This document shows, in pieces, positions 10,474-21,022 of a stretch of 64,000 nt of DNA (positions are counted from its first letter, which is position 1; each line of letters starts with the position of its first letter). The position numbers were made by a program, and so were the translations under genes. The stretch spans positions 533,954 through 597,953 of the forward strand of contig JAOWBW010000300.1 of NCBI GenBank assembly GCA_026119855.1. Direction: 5' to 3'. This DNA comes from Campanula takesimana. Its lineage: Eukaryota; Streptophyta; Magnoliopsida; Asterales; Campanulaceae. The notes under the pieces are model-generated. The model was given only the letters and a program-made list of their open reading frames with translations. It did not search any database and was not told the DNA's origin.

Positions 10474-11984
10474 TGTTGGGTTTCCAAGTAACATGCGCAG
10501 CGGAATATAGCAATTAAAATTTTAAGAAACCCAAAGCCATGGATCCGTTCATATGATTAAATCAAATACAACATAATGAATGAAGGAATAAACTAAACCT
10601 TGATGACTATCAAAGTTTTCTTTGGTCTTGGTGGAGAAACTTGAAGCTTTATCACAGACAAAATCACGAACTTTGTAGATGATAAAATTCACCCTCTAGC
10701 GGTGTCCACACTTCGAACGAATATCAAGAGACTCCTTGATCTTGGTTGCTAGACCAATAATTATGAAACACACTTTCACAATTCAATAAAGAACTATATG
10801 GAATTTATTTGTGAATTATTTTGTTCCTCAATCAATGATATCTTAGAACAAAATAAAATCTCTCTCAAACTCTTTGAGACTCACAAAAGCACTACTCTAT
10901 ATGGTCTGGCCGAATTGGGGTTTTTATACACAATTAAGACCTATTCCAAATAGGTAACTTGTGCCAAAAACCTTTCCTAATCAAATTAGGAAAATTCCTG
11001 CCGCCATACCGGGCGCCCGCCTGGTCCTACCCAGGCGCCCGCTCATTTGACCAGAAGGTCAAGTTCCTTTTTCCGGCTTGTTCAGGCGCCCGCCTGGTTC
11101 AACCCAAGCGGCGGCTTGGTTGACCAGGAGGCCCAGAACTTTTCCAGAAATTCCTTTGAGGTCATTCGACCCTAAATTCCAATATAGTCCTCTTATTTAA
11201 GATTCGTTCTATTGTGTGTGACCCTCTAGGATTACACTAAGTTGGCAATGGTCTCAAACATGATCCCATAAGATATGATTAGGTTCTAGCAAACCGTCAT
11301 ACCTACCCAAATAGTATAACTAGATACAAGTTCGCATTCCTTTAGAATATGTCACAATCCTTTTGTCCACGATGTCATTGAACACAAGTCATGGTCAAAC
11401 AGTCAACTTGTCTTGTTCAATACTTTCTCGATTCCGAATATGTTGATAATTCAAATGCTATTGATCCAATCAATCCATTTGAGTCCGGCCGAACATTTCA
11501 TCAACATCATTTCTTCGAGGGGTCCAAGCTTGACATCTCTCCATAGAGGGACAAATCCATTCAGCTTATTATTCTTCCCAACAGGAATCCGATTATGCCG
11601 ATCATACCCTTTATAACTACCGTGTTAAGGTAGCGTTTGAATAAGTCAAACACAATGTTCATCAAGTGGAAGACTATAATAACTTCATGTCTAAGGATTC
11701 AAATGACATAACTAATATGAGATATATGTACGACATAGACCATGACATAAATCTCATACAGCGGGTCATGTCCAGTACCTTGTTCCAAACAAGTACCCAT
11801 AAATCTAACATGATCATCCCATGACCATTTAGCCTTTATACTAGTGCTTAACAAGTACTAGGGACGGGGATTATTATAAGTAAACATGAACAACAATAAT
11901 AATTAAAACATCTCTTTATTGATATGAAATAAATGATAAAAATTACAACGTTTATTAAACGTGCCTAGGGCACCACTACCAACA
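10474..11984 (-). repeat. 5' LTR of the Copia element
   Basis: A complete LTR of 1,511 bp. On the plus strand it starts TGTTGGGTTT and ends CTACCAACA, so the element-strand termini are TGTTGG...CCAACA. A minus-strand TATAAAAA lies at 10921-10928. The GC-rich palindromic motif block sits at about 11008-11120. Confidence 0.95.
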
Positions 11985-14384
11985 AAGGTTAGCCGGAAGG
12001 GCGTATTTTTGTTTTCTCGACGGTTTTTTCGGTATTTTCAAATACCTATTGCCCCGGAAGACCAAGAGAAAACTACATTTACTTGCCCCTTCGGCACCTT
12101 TGCCTATCGGAGAATGCCGTTTGGATTGTGTAATGCACCTGGGACTTTTCAAAGGTGCATGATGAGTATTTTCTCTGATTTTGTGGAAAAGTTTATGGAA
12201 GTTTTCATGGATGACTTCACTGTCCATAGAGACTCGTTTGATGAATGCCTTGCTCATTTAGGACTAGTGTTGGATAGGTGCATTGAAACCAATTTGGTCT
12301 TAAATTTTGAAAAATGTCACTTTATGGTCGAGCAAGGCATTGTGTTGGGTCATGTTGTGTCGAAAAAGGGTATTGAAGTTGACAAAGCTAAGATTAATGT
12401 CATTTCTTCACTTCCTTACCCAACCAATGTGCGTGAAGTCCGGTCTTTCCTTGGTCATGCCGGGTTTTACCGGAGGTTCATTAAGGACTTTTCAAAGATT
12501 GCTTCACCTCTATGCACCCTGTTGCAAAAAGAGGTTGATTTTAATTTTGATGATAATTGCAAGCAATCTTTTAATGAGTTGAAGTCTAGGTTGACAACCA
12601 CCCCCATTATTCAAGCACCTGATTGGTCTCGTCCCTTTGAGATCATGTGTGATGCTAGTGATTATGCCGTGGGAGCGGTTTTGGGTCAAAAAGTGGAGCG
12701 TGCCTCGCATGTGATTTATTATGCGTCTATGACCTTGAATGAGGCACAACGAAATTACTCCACTACTGAAAAAGAGATGTTGGCGGTGGTTTTTGCACTA
12801 GAGAAATTTAGGTCCTACTTGTTGGGCACTAAAATCATTGTTTATACTGACCACGCTGCTCTTAAGTATTTAATGTCTAAAAAAGAGGCTAAACCGAGAC
12901 TCATTCGGTGGATTCTCTTGTTGAGTGAGTTTGACATAGAGGTTAAGGACAAAAAGGGGGCTGAAAATCTAGTTGCCGACCATTTGAGTCGCCTTGTAAT
13001 GGAGGAGGACAAGCCTTATAAACAAGCCCCAATCCGGGGTGAGTTTCCTGATGAGGTTCTTTGGGCAGTTAATTCAGTGGCCCCTTGGTATGCGGACTTG
13101 GTCAATTTTCTTGTCTCAAATAAATTTCCTCTGGGGATGTCAAAATCGAAAAGAGACAAAGTCCGTAGTGATGCCAAATATTATGTGTGGGATGAGCCCA
13201 ACTTGTGGAGGCATTGTGCCGACCAAGTCATTCGGAGGTGTATTCCCGACAGTGAGGTGTCCTCTATTCTCAAATTCTGTCATGAGTATGCGTGTGGTGG
13301 TCATTTTGGTGCGAAAAAGACCGCTAGGAAAGTCTTGGATTGTGGCTTCTTTTGGCCAACTTTGTTCCGGGATGCGGTCACTTTTTGTCAGTCGTGTGAT
13401 AGGTGCAAAAGGGTTGGTAATATTGGGCGCCGTAATGAAATGCCACAAACCCTCATTGTGAATTGTGAAATCTTTGATGTGTGGGGGATAGACTTTATGG
13501 GTCTGTTCCCTAATTCTTGTGGGTTTGTGTATATTTTACTTGCGGTGGACTATGTGTCCAAATGGGTGGAAGCCATCCCTACCCGCACCGATGATTCAAA
13601 AGTAGTGGTCAACTTCCTTAGGAGCAACATTCTGTGTCGGTTTGGGATGCCAAGGGCCATTATTAGTGATGGGGGGACTCATTTTTGCAATAAGACAGTC
13701 GAAGCTCTAGTCAAGAGATATTACATCACCCATAAGGTGTCGACTGCTTATCATCCCCAAACTAATGGTCAAGCCGAGGTGTCCAATAGAGAGATAAAAT
13801 CCATCCTGGAAAAAACTGTGAACCCGAATAGAAAGGATTGGAGTCAAAGGCTTGATGATGTGTTGTGGGCTTACCGGACGGCATATAAGACACCGATTGG
13901 TATGTCACCATATCGGTTGGTGTTTGGTAAACCGTGTCATTTACCGGTGGAGCTTGAACACAGAGCCTATTGGGCGGTCAAAAAGTTCAACTTGAACTTA
14001 GAAGGTTCCGGTGAGGAGCGAAAATTGCATTTGAGTGAGTTGGATGAGATTAGGAGAGATGCCTATGAGAATAACCTCCTTTATAAGGAACGAGCGAAGA
14101 TATGGCATGATAAAATGATCATTAGAAAGGACTTTAAGGTTGGTCAAAAGGTCCTTCTTTTCAATTCCCGTCTTCGTTTGTTTCCGGGCAAGTTAAGGTC
14201 TTGGTGGACCGGCCCTTATGTGGTGAGGGAGGTGTCCCCGCTTGGGACGGTGGTAATCTCTAGTCCTAATGAGGACAAAGGATTCAAAGTCAATGGTCAA
14301 CGGTTAAAACCGTATTTTGAGAACGAAGTCGTGAATACCGTGGATTTGGAGGTGATTGATCTCCAAGACCCGGTATATGTTTGA
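11985..14384 (+). CDS. Athila-type Ty3/gypsy pol: RT, RNase H, integrase (5' part missing)
   Basis: An open frame of about 800 codons, intact from the Copia junction to its stop. A few codons of Copia LTR are fused in front, so the start is artificial. The first residues belong to the middle of RT. RT motif MPFGLCNAPGTFQRCM lies at about residue 50 and the catalytic FMDDF at about 82. RNase H CDASDYAVGAVL is near 230, with YTDHAALKYL following. The integrase zinc domain spans about 440-485 (HEYACGGHFGAKKT, CQSCDRCKR). The DDE core has IDFMG near 510, DGGTHF near 570 and NGQAEVSNREIK near 603. Phrases such as KTPIGMSPYRLVFGKPCHLPVELEH are typical of the Athila lineage. No chromodomain follows. 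Gag, protease and the N-terminus of RT are absent from the window. Confidence 0.93.
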   Translation, partial: KVSRKGVFLFSRRFFRYFQIPIAPEDQEKTTFTCPFGTFAYRRMPFGLCNAPGTFQRCMMSIFSDFVEKFMEVFMDDFTVHRDSFDECLAHLGLVLDRCIETNLVLNFEKCHFMVEQGIVLGHVVSKKGIEVDKAKINVISSLPYPTNVREVRSFLGHAGFYRRFIKDFSKIASPLCTLLQKEVDFNFDDNCKQSFNELKSRLTTTPIIQAPDWSRPFEIMCDASDYAVGAVLGQKVERASHVIYYASMTLNEAQRNYSTTEKEMLAVVFALEKFRSYLLGTKIIVYTDHAALKYLMSKKEAKPRLIRWILLLSEFDIEVKDKKGAENLVADHLSRLVMEEDKPYKQAPIRGEFPDEVLWAVNSVAPWYADLVNFLVSNKFPLGMSKSKRDKVRSDAKYYVWDEPNLWRHCADQVIRRCIPDSEVSSILKFCHEYACGGHFGAKKTARKVLDCGFFWPTLFRDAVTFCQSCDRCKRVGNIGRRNEMPQTLIVNCEIFDVWGIDFMGLFPNSCGFVYILLAVDYVSKWVEAIPTRTDDSKVVVNFLRSNILCRFGMPRAIISDGGTHFCNKTVEALVKRYYITHKVSTAYHPQTNGQAEVSNREIKSILEKTVNPNRKDWSQRLDDVLWAYRTAYKTPIGMSPYRLVFGKPCHLPVELEHRAYWAVKKFNLNLEGSGEERKLHLSELDEIRRDAYENNLLYKERAKIWHDKMIIRKDFKVGQKVLLFNSRLRLFPGKLRSWWTGPYVVREVSPLGTVVISSPNEDKGFKVNGQRLKPYFENEVVNTVDLEVIDLQDPVYV

Positions 14385-15900
14385 TAGCTTTGGATCCGAG
14401 TCTTGTCAAAGACTTTAAACTTTGATGCATGCCGGGTGTTTTCCCGGCGTTGGGTCTAGCTAAAGACGTTAAACAAGGGCGGCTAACCGGGAGGCAACCC
14501 GGATTTAATTTGCTTAATTTTCTTGTTTTTTTATTTTTATTTTAGGCTTTTAAATTAATTATAGTTGTATATTATGTTTTCAATTTTTGTAGTTTTATTT
14601 ATGTTTGGAATCGGTGCTACTAAAGGTATATTTTGTTTTTGATGATGTGCAGGAAATCATGGTATAGAGGCTTACATGGGAGCACTTTTGGGAAATTTCA
14701 TCCAGTCCTTGTGCCACAAGTGCTAAATTCTTGTGCCACAAGGGCTGGCAAAAAAAAAAAAAGAAAAAAAAAGGAAGGTAGCTTGGGAAATTTCACCCAG
14801 TCCTTGTGCCACAAGGGCTGGCCACAATGGGTAGAAAAAAAAAAAAAAAAAAAACCGGTCGGCTTCTCTCTATCTTCCCAAAAAAAAAAAAAAAAAAAAA
14901 AAAATCCCGTCGGCCTCCTCTCTTCTCTTCTCTCAAGCCGCCGCACCAAACCGACGGCACCCTCCTCCATTAATTCTGGCTCCCCCCTTCCCTCACGGTC
15001 TCTTTCTCTCTCCCTCTTTTTCTCTCTCTCATAACCCGACGAACTCTCTCTCTCTTCTTCCCCCATTGCCGTCGGCGACCCCCCCTCCCTCACGGTCTGT
15101 CTCTCTACCCGCTCACATCGCTCTCTCTGATCCCGTCCCTCTCTCTTCTTCCCTCCATTGTCGCCGCACCATAACCACCGCCCTTAGCCGCATCACCACC
15201 CACCCCATTCATTCCGACCCCCCCTCCCTCACAGTCTCTATCTCTCGCTCTTACCTTTCTCTTTCTCTCCCATAACCCGTCAACCACTCTCTATCTCTAC
15301 CCACCTCCATCGTTGCCGACAACCATTGCTGGACGATCCAAGGTCCGACTACAATTCCCTCAACTCCGGTTTCTTGCTCTCGTCGCCGGTTGATTTCCAA
15401 TTCCGGCAACTGTTGATTGCCTCCACGCGACAACTCCCTCCTCTGATTTGAAGTGCTGAACCGAAATCAACACCATTATCCTTCAATTTCGAGTTCCATA
15501 GCCGAATTTCAAAACCCTAGAAATTCAATTTTGGGTTTTTTGGTTCATCCTTCTTGGAGCAATTTTGGAGAGACAAGGAGGCTTGTTGGGCAGAATTGGA
15601 GCGTTGTAAGGTAAAAATCTTCTCGATTTTACTTGCAGTTTGTTTTCTTGTTGGATGTTGTGGTGGCTCGGTTGTTGATCGGAGGCTTGATATCGTTTTT
15701 GCGATTGTGCTCTTGTTATTATTGTTGATTATTATTGTTATTGGTGAGTGAATGGTGAGCGATGATAGTGTGAATAAATTGATATTGTGTTGAAATTGGT
15801 GGGTGGTGATTGTGTGGTTTCGGTGGCCATTGTTGGGGAGTTGTTATTGTTTTTGTGGGTTGTGTGGTTGGTAAATTGTTGGTGTTGTTTGTCATTGTGA
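14385..15900 (+). other. Athila spacer between pol and the ATHILA-type ORF
   Basis: No gene is visible. Just after the pol stop are hairpins: GCCGGG/CCCGGC (14431-14448), GTCT/AGAC (14454-14467) and CCGGG-AGGCAA-CCCGG (14487-14502). A 47-bp phrase, GGGAAATTTCA...CCTTGTGCCACAAG, is repeated at about 14689 and 14785. A-tracts lie at about 14750-14900. A strongly pyrimidine-rich block with CTCTCT runs at about 14920-15310; it may be the leader of a subgenomic or spliced RNA for the downstream ORF (inference). Confidence 0.6.
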
Positions 15901-15910
15901 ATTGCTCATT

Positions 15911-17289
15911 ATGGTGGTGACGGGTAAATCAAGTGCGGGAGGTAAAAAGCGGGCTAGGGAAGAGGAGCCTTTGCCTACTCCTTCCGGGGAAGTTAATTCG
16001 CTTGAGGAGAATAATTATATGGGTTTGAAAACCTTGACGGCGGATCAAAAGGAGAAATGGAAAAAACTAGATAGACCGAGCCGAAAGATTTTAGTAACAA
16101 AATTTTTGGATGTAACTGCTCTTGAACAATTGGGTCTTGATGCTCCGGTCGTCAGTTGATGCAAATGAGTGGTATTGAGAATTTTTTAGGGAAGAGCGCA
16201 CCGGTGTATAGGAGATTCACCTTAGAATTTCTGTCCACTTTTGAGCGGGTTGTAGTGAATGGGGAAAGGAGCGTTCGGTTTAATCTTAATGATAAAGTGA
16301 GGGAGTTGAGTTATAGGGATATCAGGAAGTCGTTTGGGGTGCAAGAACCCAAAGACGAGTTTCTTGAAAATGACGAATTGGTGGATAAGTTTTTCTTTGA
16401 GTTGACTGGGAAGCCGATGCACAAACCCTTTCTCACATCAAAGTACCTCACTCACCCTGCGTGAGCGTTATTCTTCAGGGGTCTATCTATGACTTTTCTG
16501 GGAAAGAAAGAGTTGACCAAACTGAATCGCTTTGATATTGCAATGATGAGAACGGTAATTCCTGAGGCCGCCTCCCTTCCGGATTGGGTCGACAGTTTTC
16601 TTATAAGGTGTGACAATTTTGTATCTAAGCCAGGTGGTTGTATACCGGTGGGGGGGTATGATTACTCTTTTGCTTGGGAAGTATGCGAAACCCCCACCAG
16701 CTTCAGCAGAGTTTCTCGGGCCACCGGAATTCTATGATTTCTTTTTCCTGACTCGGTATGAGCGTTTCAAAACAATCATTCGAGATGATCAATCCTTGAC
16801 ATTTGAGTATGGGGACAACAACATTCCGATTCGGTGCCATAGGGGGGCGGTTTTCCGAGCGGTGATAAACCGAAAGACTGGCGGATGGATGGAGTGAATG
16901 ATTGGGATGGGCGGTATCCTGAGGATAAGGTCCTAAGAAAAAAACAGGGACAATTGGCAGTTACTGAGGTTAGAGTCCCGGAGTAGCAGGAGGGTGGTTA
17001 TGAGGCGATTATGAGACTGTTGCAGGAGAGGCATACACTTGCGGATAGGAGATGGGCTGAGTTCTCTGACCGGCTTGAGGCGCTGGAGGATCATGTGACC
17101 ACTATCTTCGGACGACAGCGTCAGATGGAGCTGTGGATTCAGCAGCCAGAACCTCGGATCTATACGCCTCTTCCGGAACAGTTGCACACAATGATGGCTA
17201 ATAGGAGAGCGGCTAGGATGAGGAGGCGCGAGTCCCGTGAAGCCCGTTCTTCAGGTGAGGCCTCAGGGTCTCAGCAGCAGCAGGAGTGA
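15911..17289 (+). pseudogene. ATHILA-type ORF in the env position, broken
   Basis: It starts at ATG 15911 (MVVTGKSSAGGKKRAREEE). Recognisable landmarks are RPSRKILVTKFLD, SAPVYRRFTLEFLSTFE and FNLNDKVRELSYRDIRKSFG, followed by a FFRGLSMTFLGKKELTKLN region. These correspond to the plant ATHILA ORF family (Pfam ATHILA), often called env-like because of its position; no signal peptide or membrane segment is visible here. A C-terminal piece (17011-17289) is charged and helical (LEALEDHVTTIFGRQRQME) and ends in a Gln run. Breaks: a frameshift near 16155, an in-frame TGA at 16462-16464, a frameshift near 16665, and stops at about 16895 and 16984. Function is unknown and it is surely inactive. Confidence 0.75.
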
Positions 17290-17472
17290 TGGTACATTTC
17301 TTCCTTTCCCTTACGTTTAAACTGTCCTATACTTTTATTGTTGCACACATTGAGGACACTGTGTAGTTTAAGCGTGGGGGACGGGTTTGTAGTTGTATAG
17401 TATTCATTTTATTTCTAGATAGCTAGTTAGTTTTTCTTAAAAAAAAAAAAATTGCACAAGAAAAGAAGCCCG

Positions 17473-17502
17473 CTAGATTGAAAACCCGAAAGGGCAGTCT
17501 AG
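17473..17502 (+). other. Structured motif copy A1 (stem, AAAA bulge, CCC-GAAA-GGG)
   Basis: CTAGATTG (17473-17480) can pair with CAGTCTAG (17495-17502) with one G-U. Between them lie AAAA and then CCC-GAAA-GGG, a three-pair stem closed by a GNRA tetraloop. It is followed by GCAAAAAC. The same architecture recurs at 17588, 39828 and 39916 with different stem bases. Confidence 0.6.
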
Positions 17503-17587
17503 GCAAAAACAAGGGTGTGCAATAATAATAAAAAATAAAAAATAAAAAAATAAAAAAAAATAAAAATAAAATAAAAAAATAGAGAGG

Positions 17588-17615
17588 CTAAGTGAAAACC
17601 CGAAAGGGCGCTTAG
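17588..17615 (+). other. Structured motif copy A2 (stem, AAAA bulge, CCC-GAAA-GGG)
   Basis: CTAAGTG (17588-17594) pairs with CGCTTAG (17609-17615), with one G-U. AAAA and CCC-GAAA-GGG lie between. Compared with copy A1 the fourth and fifth stem pairs are changed on both sides (GA/TC to AG/CT), so pairing is kept. An A-rich tract precedes it. Confidence 0.6.
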
Positions 17616-18173
17616 GCAAAAGGTGAGATTTTGAGTGATGTTATCTTTTATTCACCGGTGATTGGCGGCATAAGGGAGGTTCGGAGTCTCGGGTAGGACA
17701 TTTTTGATGTTGGAGGTTCGGTTAGTGGGTAATAGGATAGAAATCCTCGTTTTGCTTTTGGAGTTATAAGGGGGAGTAGGTGCTAAATACGAGGTGAGTT
17801 TTACGCGGGACCGCTACCCGGCTAAAAACTTATTTTTATGAGGGAGACTTGTAGTGTGAGACTAGCGTGGGGGAAATTGAGGATATTTTAGTTCCCCGTG
17901 GCTTTTATGAGTGGGCCTTAGTCAGGATACGGTTTTTCACTATCTTGGAGTTTGTATCGGGCTAAGGCCATTGATCTTTATTTGATTTCCTGGAGTTATA
18001 TGGGGACGGAGTTTCTTATACTCCAAATTTGTTTGTGTTTGTTGACTTTTGACTGAGGAGGCTTAGAGGAGATTAGGGGTCATTTTCTCCCATGCTACGC
18101 TGATTAGACCGGAGTTTAGAGTGGGGATAGGATGTTACTCAGGGACGAGTAACGGTCTAAGCGTGGGGGAATT

Positions 18174-19450
18174 TGATATGGTGGATTTTGTATACATTAT
18201 TTACCTTATTCTCTCATATATTTTGGCTCATTTTGATGTATTTTAGACTAGATTTGATGTATTTAAGACATTATTTTATCATTTGAGCTTTATTGTAATC
18301 CGTGGTAGAATAGTCGTTATTATTTAATTATTTTCCCGGATGTAATTTTTGATGAGCTTCAACGTCTGTCTCGATGGTCAAGTAGTCAAAGTCAAGTCAA
18401 AGTTAACTGGCGGAAGAGTGCAGGGACCAAACTGAAATTTCTGGAAGTTGAGGGGCTGTTTGGACAATTCTGAAACTTGGAGGACTGAACTGACAATATT
18501 CAAACTCCAGGGGCTGAATTGTAAAATGGTGAAAGTCAACCTCCGTACATAGTGAGCGGCGGCTGGGACTGATATTTTTTGGTTTTTGTTTATTTTATTT
18601 TATTATCTTTTTATTTTTGAATTTTAAAAATAAAAGTTATTATTAGTTTAGAATTAGGATTAGGTTATCATTCTCTCTGGACTTTGAATACTACGTTCTT
18701 TTCTTTTTCTCTCTGAAGCTTTGTGTAACCATTAATGGAGAACTAAACTCCATTACTTTGGGTTGGGATCTTGAACCTTCTTTAATTCAATTGAGGTAAT
18801 TTTTCTTATTCTTTTGTTGATCTATTTATAATTTTGCTTGTTCTGATTCTAGATTAATATTTAGGGTTTGTGGATTTGGCCAATCCATTAGTTCTATTTC
18901 TTGATCTATGCTAGAATTCTCTGTTCTGTGCCAGAATTAGGGTTTTCACCGTAGCATCTCCACGAATTGTGTATGTGCCATAGCAATTCGGGGAGTAGGC
19001 AAAATTAAACGATTATCTAGTAACCTAGAAAGCGTTCTTGATCTTAGTCTCTTAAATTGAATCAATTAATTCTGCGATCTAGACTGTGCCAGTTAGATTA
19101 ATTTATTAATTAGGGTTTATAGTGAGTGTGCCACTGTTATAGACTAATCTGTAAGAAGAGACAGAGATGCAATATATCTCGTGATCAAGTGAATAGGATT
19201 TACGACGAATAAGAAGTACCAATGAAATTGAATTAGAGGACGGGGATAGTGATCAATCTGAAGTGCTTTTAAATCATTGTTTTTATCATCTTAGTTTATT
19301 TTCCCGTCTTAGGAATTAATTAAAATCTCAATTAAACCCCCAATCTGGTCAAGTGACTGTTCGCAAATAATCATCGTTCTTCGTGGATCGACCCTGACTT
19401 ACCCTAATTACATTATTAGTGGCCAAGTTAGGTCTAATTTAGTAGGTGTG
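18174..19450 (+). repeat. Athila 3' LTR, truncated at its right end
   Basis: It starts TGATATGGTGG right after the purine tract. The right part carries CGTGGATCGACCCTGACTTACC, a phrase typical of the last 80 bp of Athila LTRs, then runs to about GGTGTGCGAC and stops short of the expected CA terminus. Tat gag sequence follows directly. About 1.28 kb is present. Confidence 0.75.
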
Positions 19451-19452
19451 CG

Positions 19453-20675
19453 ACTTAGCCTACCAATCAGTCTTCGCCAGATTGGGAAATAAGACTCTTA
19501 GCGGAAACTCATATACCCCCTCTCAAAGGGCAAGGAGAGAGGCGGATCTAAGAGATCGTATAGAAACCTCTAAAGCTCTCAATATTCAAAAAACTCCCGT
19601 CACTCCCCTCACTCCTGATCAAATCCAAAAGAAAATCCAGATCCTGACAGACAGGCAGAATCTGGTAGCGGAAGGGCTACAGTTGAATCTAGCCCTGGAG
19701 GAGCTGTTTAATGCCGAGGCCAATGCTGGAAGCCCCCCTGAAAAATCAAAAACCCATGATCTGAAAAGTTCTAAAAGCAGAGCCAGCAGGGTTGTAGGAG
19801 AAAAAAGGCGGACAATCCTTGTGGACGATGACGATGAAAGGGGAGAGGAAGAGGGGGAAAGTGAGGAAGGAGAATCACAGCCCAGAAAGCCTAAAGGTCA
19901 ATTTAAAGGGAAGGCAGTTGTTAAAAACGGCGATAAAACTACAGAAACAGTAAAAAGGGCTAAAACGGGGGACATAATGGATCAAAAGTTCCAAAGAATG
20001 ATCGCGGAGCTATGGGAGTCCAAGCAAAACGTAACAAAGTGCGTTGGACCCATGGACGCTTTCGCATCATGGATCAATGATTCCCCAATCCAAAGAGGAA
20101 AGGTACCCACGCTGGACGCGTATGACGGCTCATCTAATTCAAAAAGCCATGTTGGGCGATTTGAAGGGCAGATGGCTCTGTTTTCAACAGACGAGGCCGT
20201 GAAGTGCAAAGCTCTCGCCTCCACCTTTAAAGGGAAGGCGTTGGGATGGTTATTAGCCCATAAACCGCGCTCTATCTGCAGCTATGAGCAATTGCGGACT
20301 TCATTCTTGAACTCGTTCGCGGGCGCTGGGGAGGCCGCAAGACCAAAATCGGACCTATGCGGCGTTAAGCAATATCCCGGGGAGAACACGAAAGCATACA
20401 TCAATCGGTTCCGAAAAATGACCGAGCAGATTGTGGATTTAACAAAGAACGACATCGAACTATGCTTCCTAGGGGGATTAAGATCTCATACTTTGAGGCA
20501 GGAGTTTGCTTGCCGAAAACCCGAGGGGACAGAAGAGATGTATAACAGGGCCATCGCTATGGCCGGAGTAGAACCTGCATTTATGGCTGACGCGCGCAGG
20601 AGCGTAAGGGAAAGAATCGAGCCCGCTCATGATCCCCGTCATCACTCAGGCTATACGAGAAACAATGGTGGCTGA
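19453..20675 (+). pseudogene. Tat-lineage Ty3/gypsy gag
   Basis: Open for about 400 codons. The N-terminal third is charged with an acidic run (DDDDERGEEEGESEEGE, near residue 130). The retrotransposon gag domain follows near residues 210-380: PTLDAYDGSSNSKSHVGRFE, STFKGKALGWLLAHKPRSI, YEQLRTSFLNSFA, GVKQYPGENTKAYINRFRKM and FLGGLRSHTLRQEF. These are landmarks of the Tat/Retand gag. The frame ends at a stop after NNGG (20673-20675), inside a Gly/Arg-rich linker whose reading can be followed further. The zinc-knuckle region downstream is rearranged (see 20729). No initiator region or 5' LTR precedes it, because the element is truncated at the Athila junction. Confidence 0.85.
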
Positions 20676-20728
20676 GGTAGAGGCAGACCAAGGGGCATGC
20701 CCAATTTTAAAAGAGGCGATGACAGTGC

Positions 20729-20776
20729 TTTCACCCCTTTGATCGCACCAAGAACCGAGATCAAAGGGGTGAAAGC
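20729..20776. repeat. Perfect 17-bp inverted repeat at the broken gag zinc-knuckle region
   Basis: CTTTCACCCCTTTGATC (20729-20745) and its exact reverse complement (20760-20776) flank a 14-nt loop. It sits just before HGHTTDDCFQLNK, the tail of the gag zinc finger, whose first half is missing. Confidence 0.9.
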
Positions 20777-21022
20777 CACGGGCACACTACGGATGACTGT
20801 TTCCAGTTAAATAAAATAATACAACAAAAGGTGGAGGCCGGGGAATTGAAGAAATGGATCACGGGGTCCAGCAGTAAAGGTGAATCCCTGCGGGGAAATG
20901 TTCAATACGTCAGAGACAATGATGTAGACGGGGAAGGACGTTATGACATTCAGTACATAGGAGAGGAAGCCCCAAGCAACACCCAGCTTTCCATCTAGAT
21001 CAGACGACTGGAAAAAGTATTC

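Larger units (their letters stand above)
3680..11984 (-). mobile_element. Ty1/copia LTR retrotransposon inserted in the Athila pol gene
   Basis: It has two near-identical LTRs of about 1.5 kb. The domain order gag, protease, integrase, RT, RNase H defines Ty1/copia. A primer-binding site (10461-10472) is complementary to initiator tRNA-Met, and a purine tract adjoins the 3' LTR. On its right the element abuts Athila RT sequence at 11985, which reads onward in the opposite orientation. A target duplication cannot be tested because the left edge is in the gap. The high LTR identity means recent insertion, yet the coding region carries at least two nonsense codons and frameshifts. The gag resembles Tork/Angela-type elements, a low-confidence assignment. 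Confidence 0.93.
17290..18173 (+). other. Athila 3' untranslated region and polypurine tracts
   Basis: Non-coding. AAGCGTGGGGGACGGG at about 17369 and AGCGTGGGGGAATT at 18160-18173 are two near-identical purine-rich sites; the second directly precedes the LTR and is the likely priming tract. A run of A/T-rich (ATAAAA)n DNA lies at 17521-17580. Two structured motifs are listed separately. Confidence 0.75.
11985..19450 (+). mobile_element. Athila-lineage Ty3/gypsy retrotransposon, 3' two-thirds
   Basis: The order is pol, a long untranslated block with conserved hairpins, an ATHILA-type ORF, a second purine-rich region, a purine tract and the 3' LTR. This is the Athila arrangement, with an extra ORF in the env position. 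The 5' LTR, gag and protease should lie on the far side of the Copia insertion but are hidden in, or lost at, the gap. The 3' LTR ends abruptly near 19450 against Tat sequence. Confidence 0.88.

Noticed and set aside
13039..13461. A 140-codon alternative frame within Athila pol
   Set aside because: It overlaps the integrase frame in another register and has no family resemblance.
14633..15433. Several 60-130 codon frames rich in Arg/Glu or Ser/Pro
   Set aside because: The block is pyrimidine-rich low-complexity DNA with A-tracts; translations are compositional on both strands.
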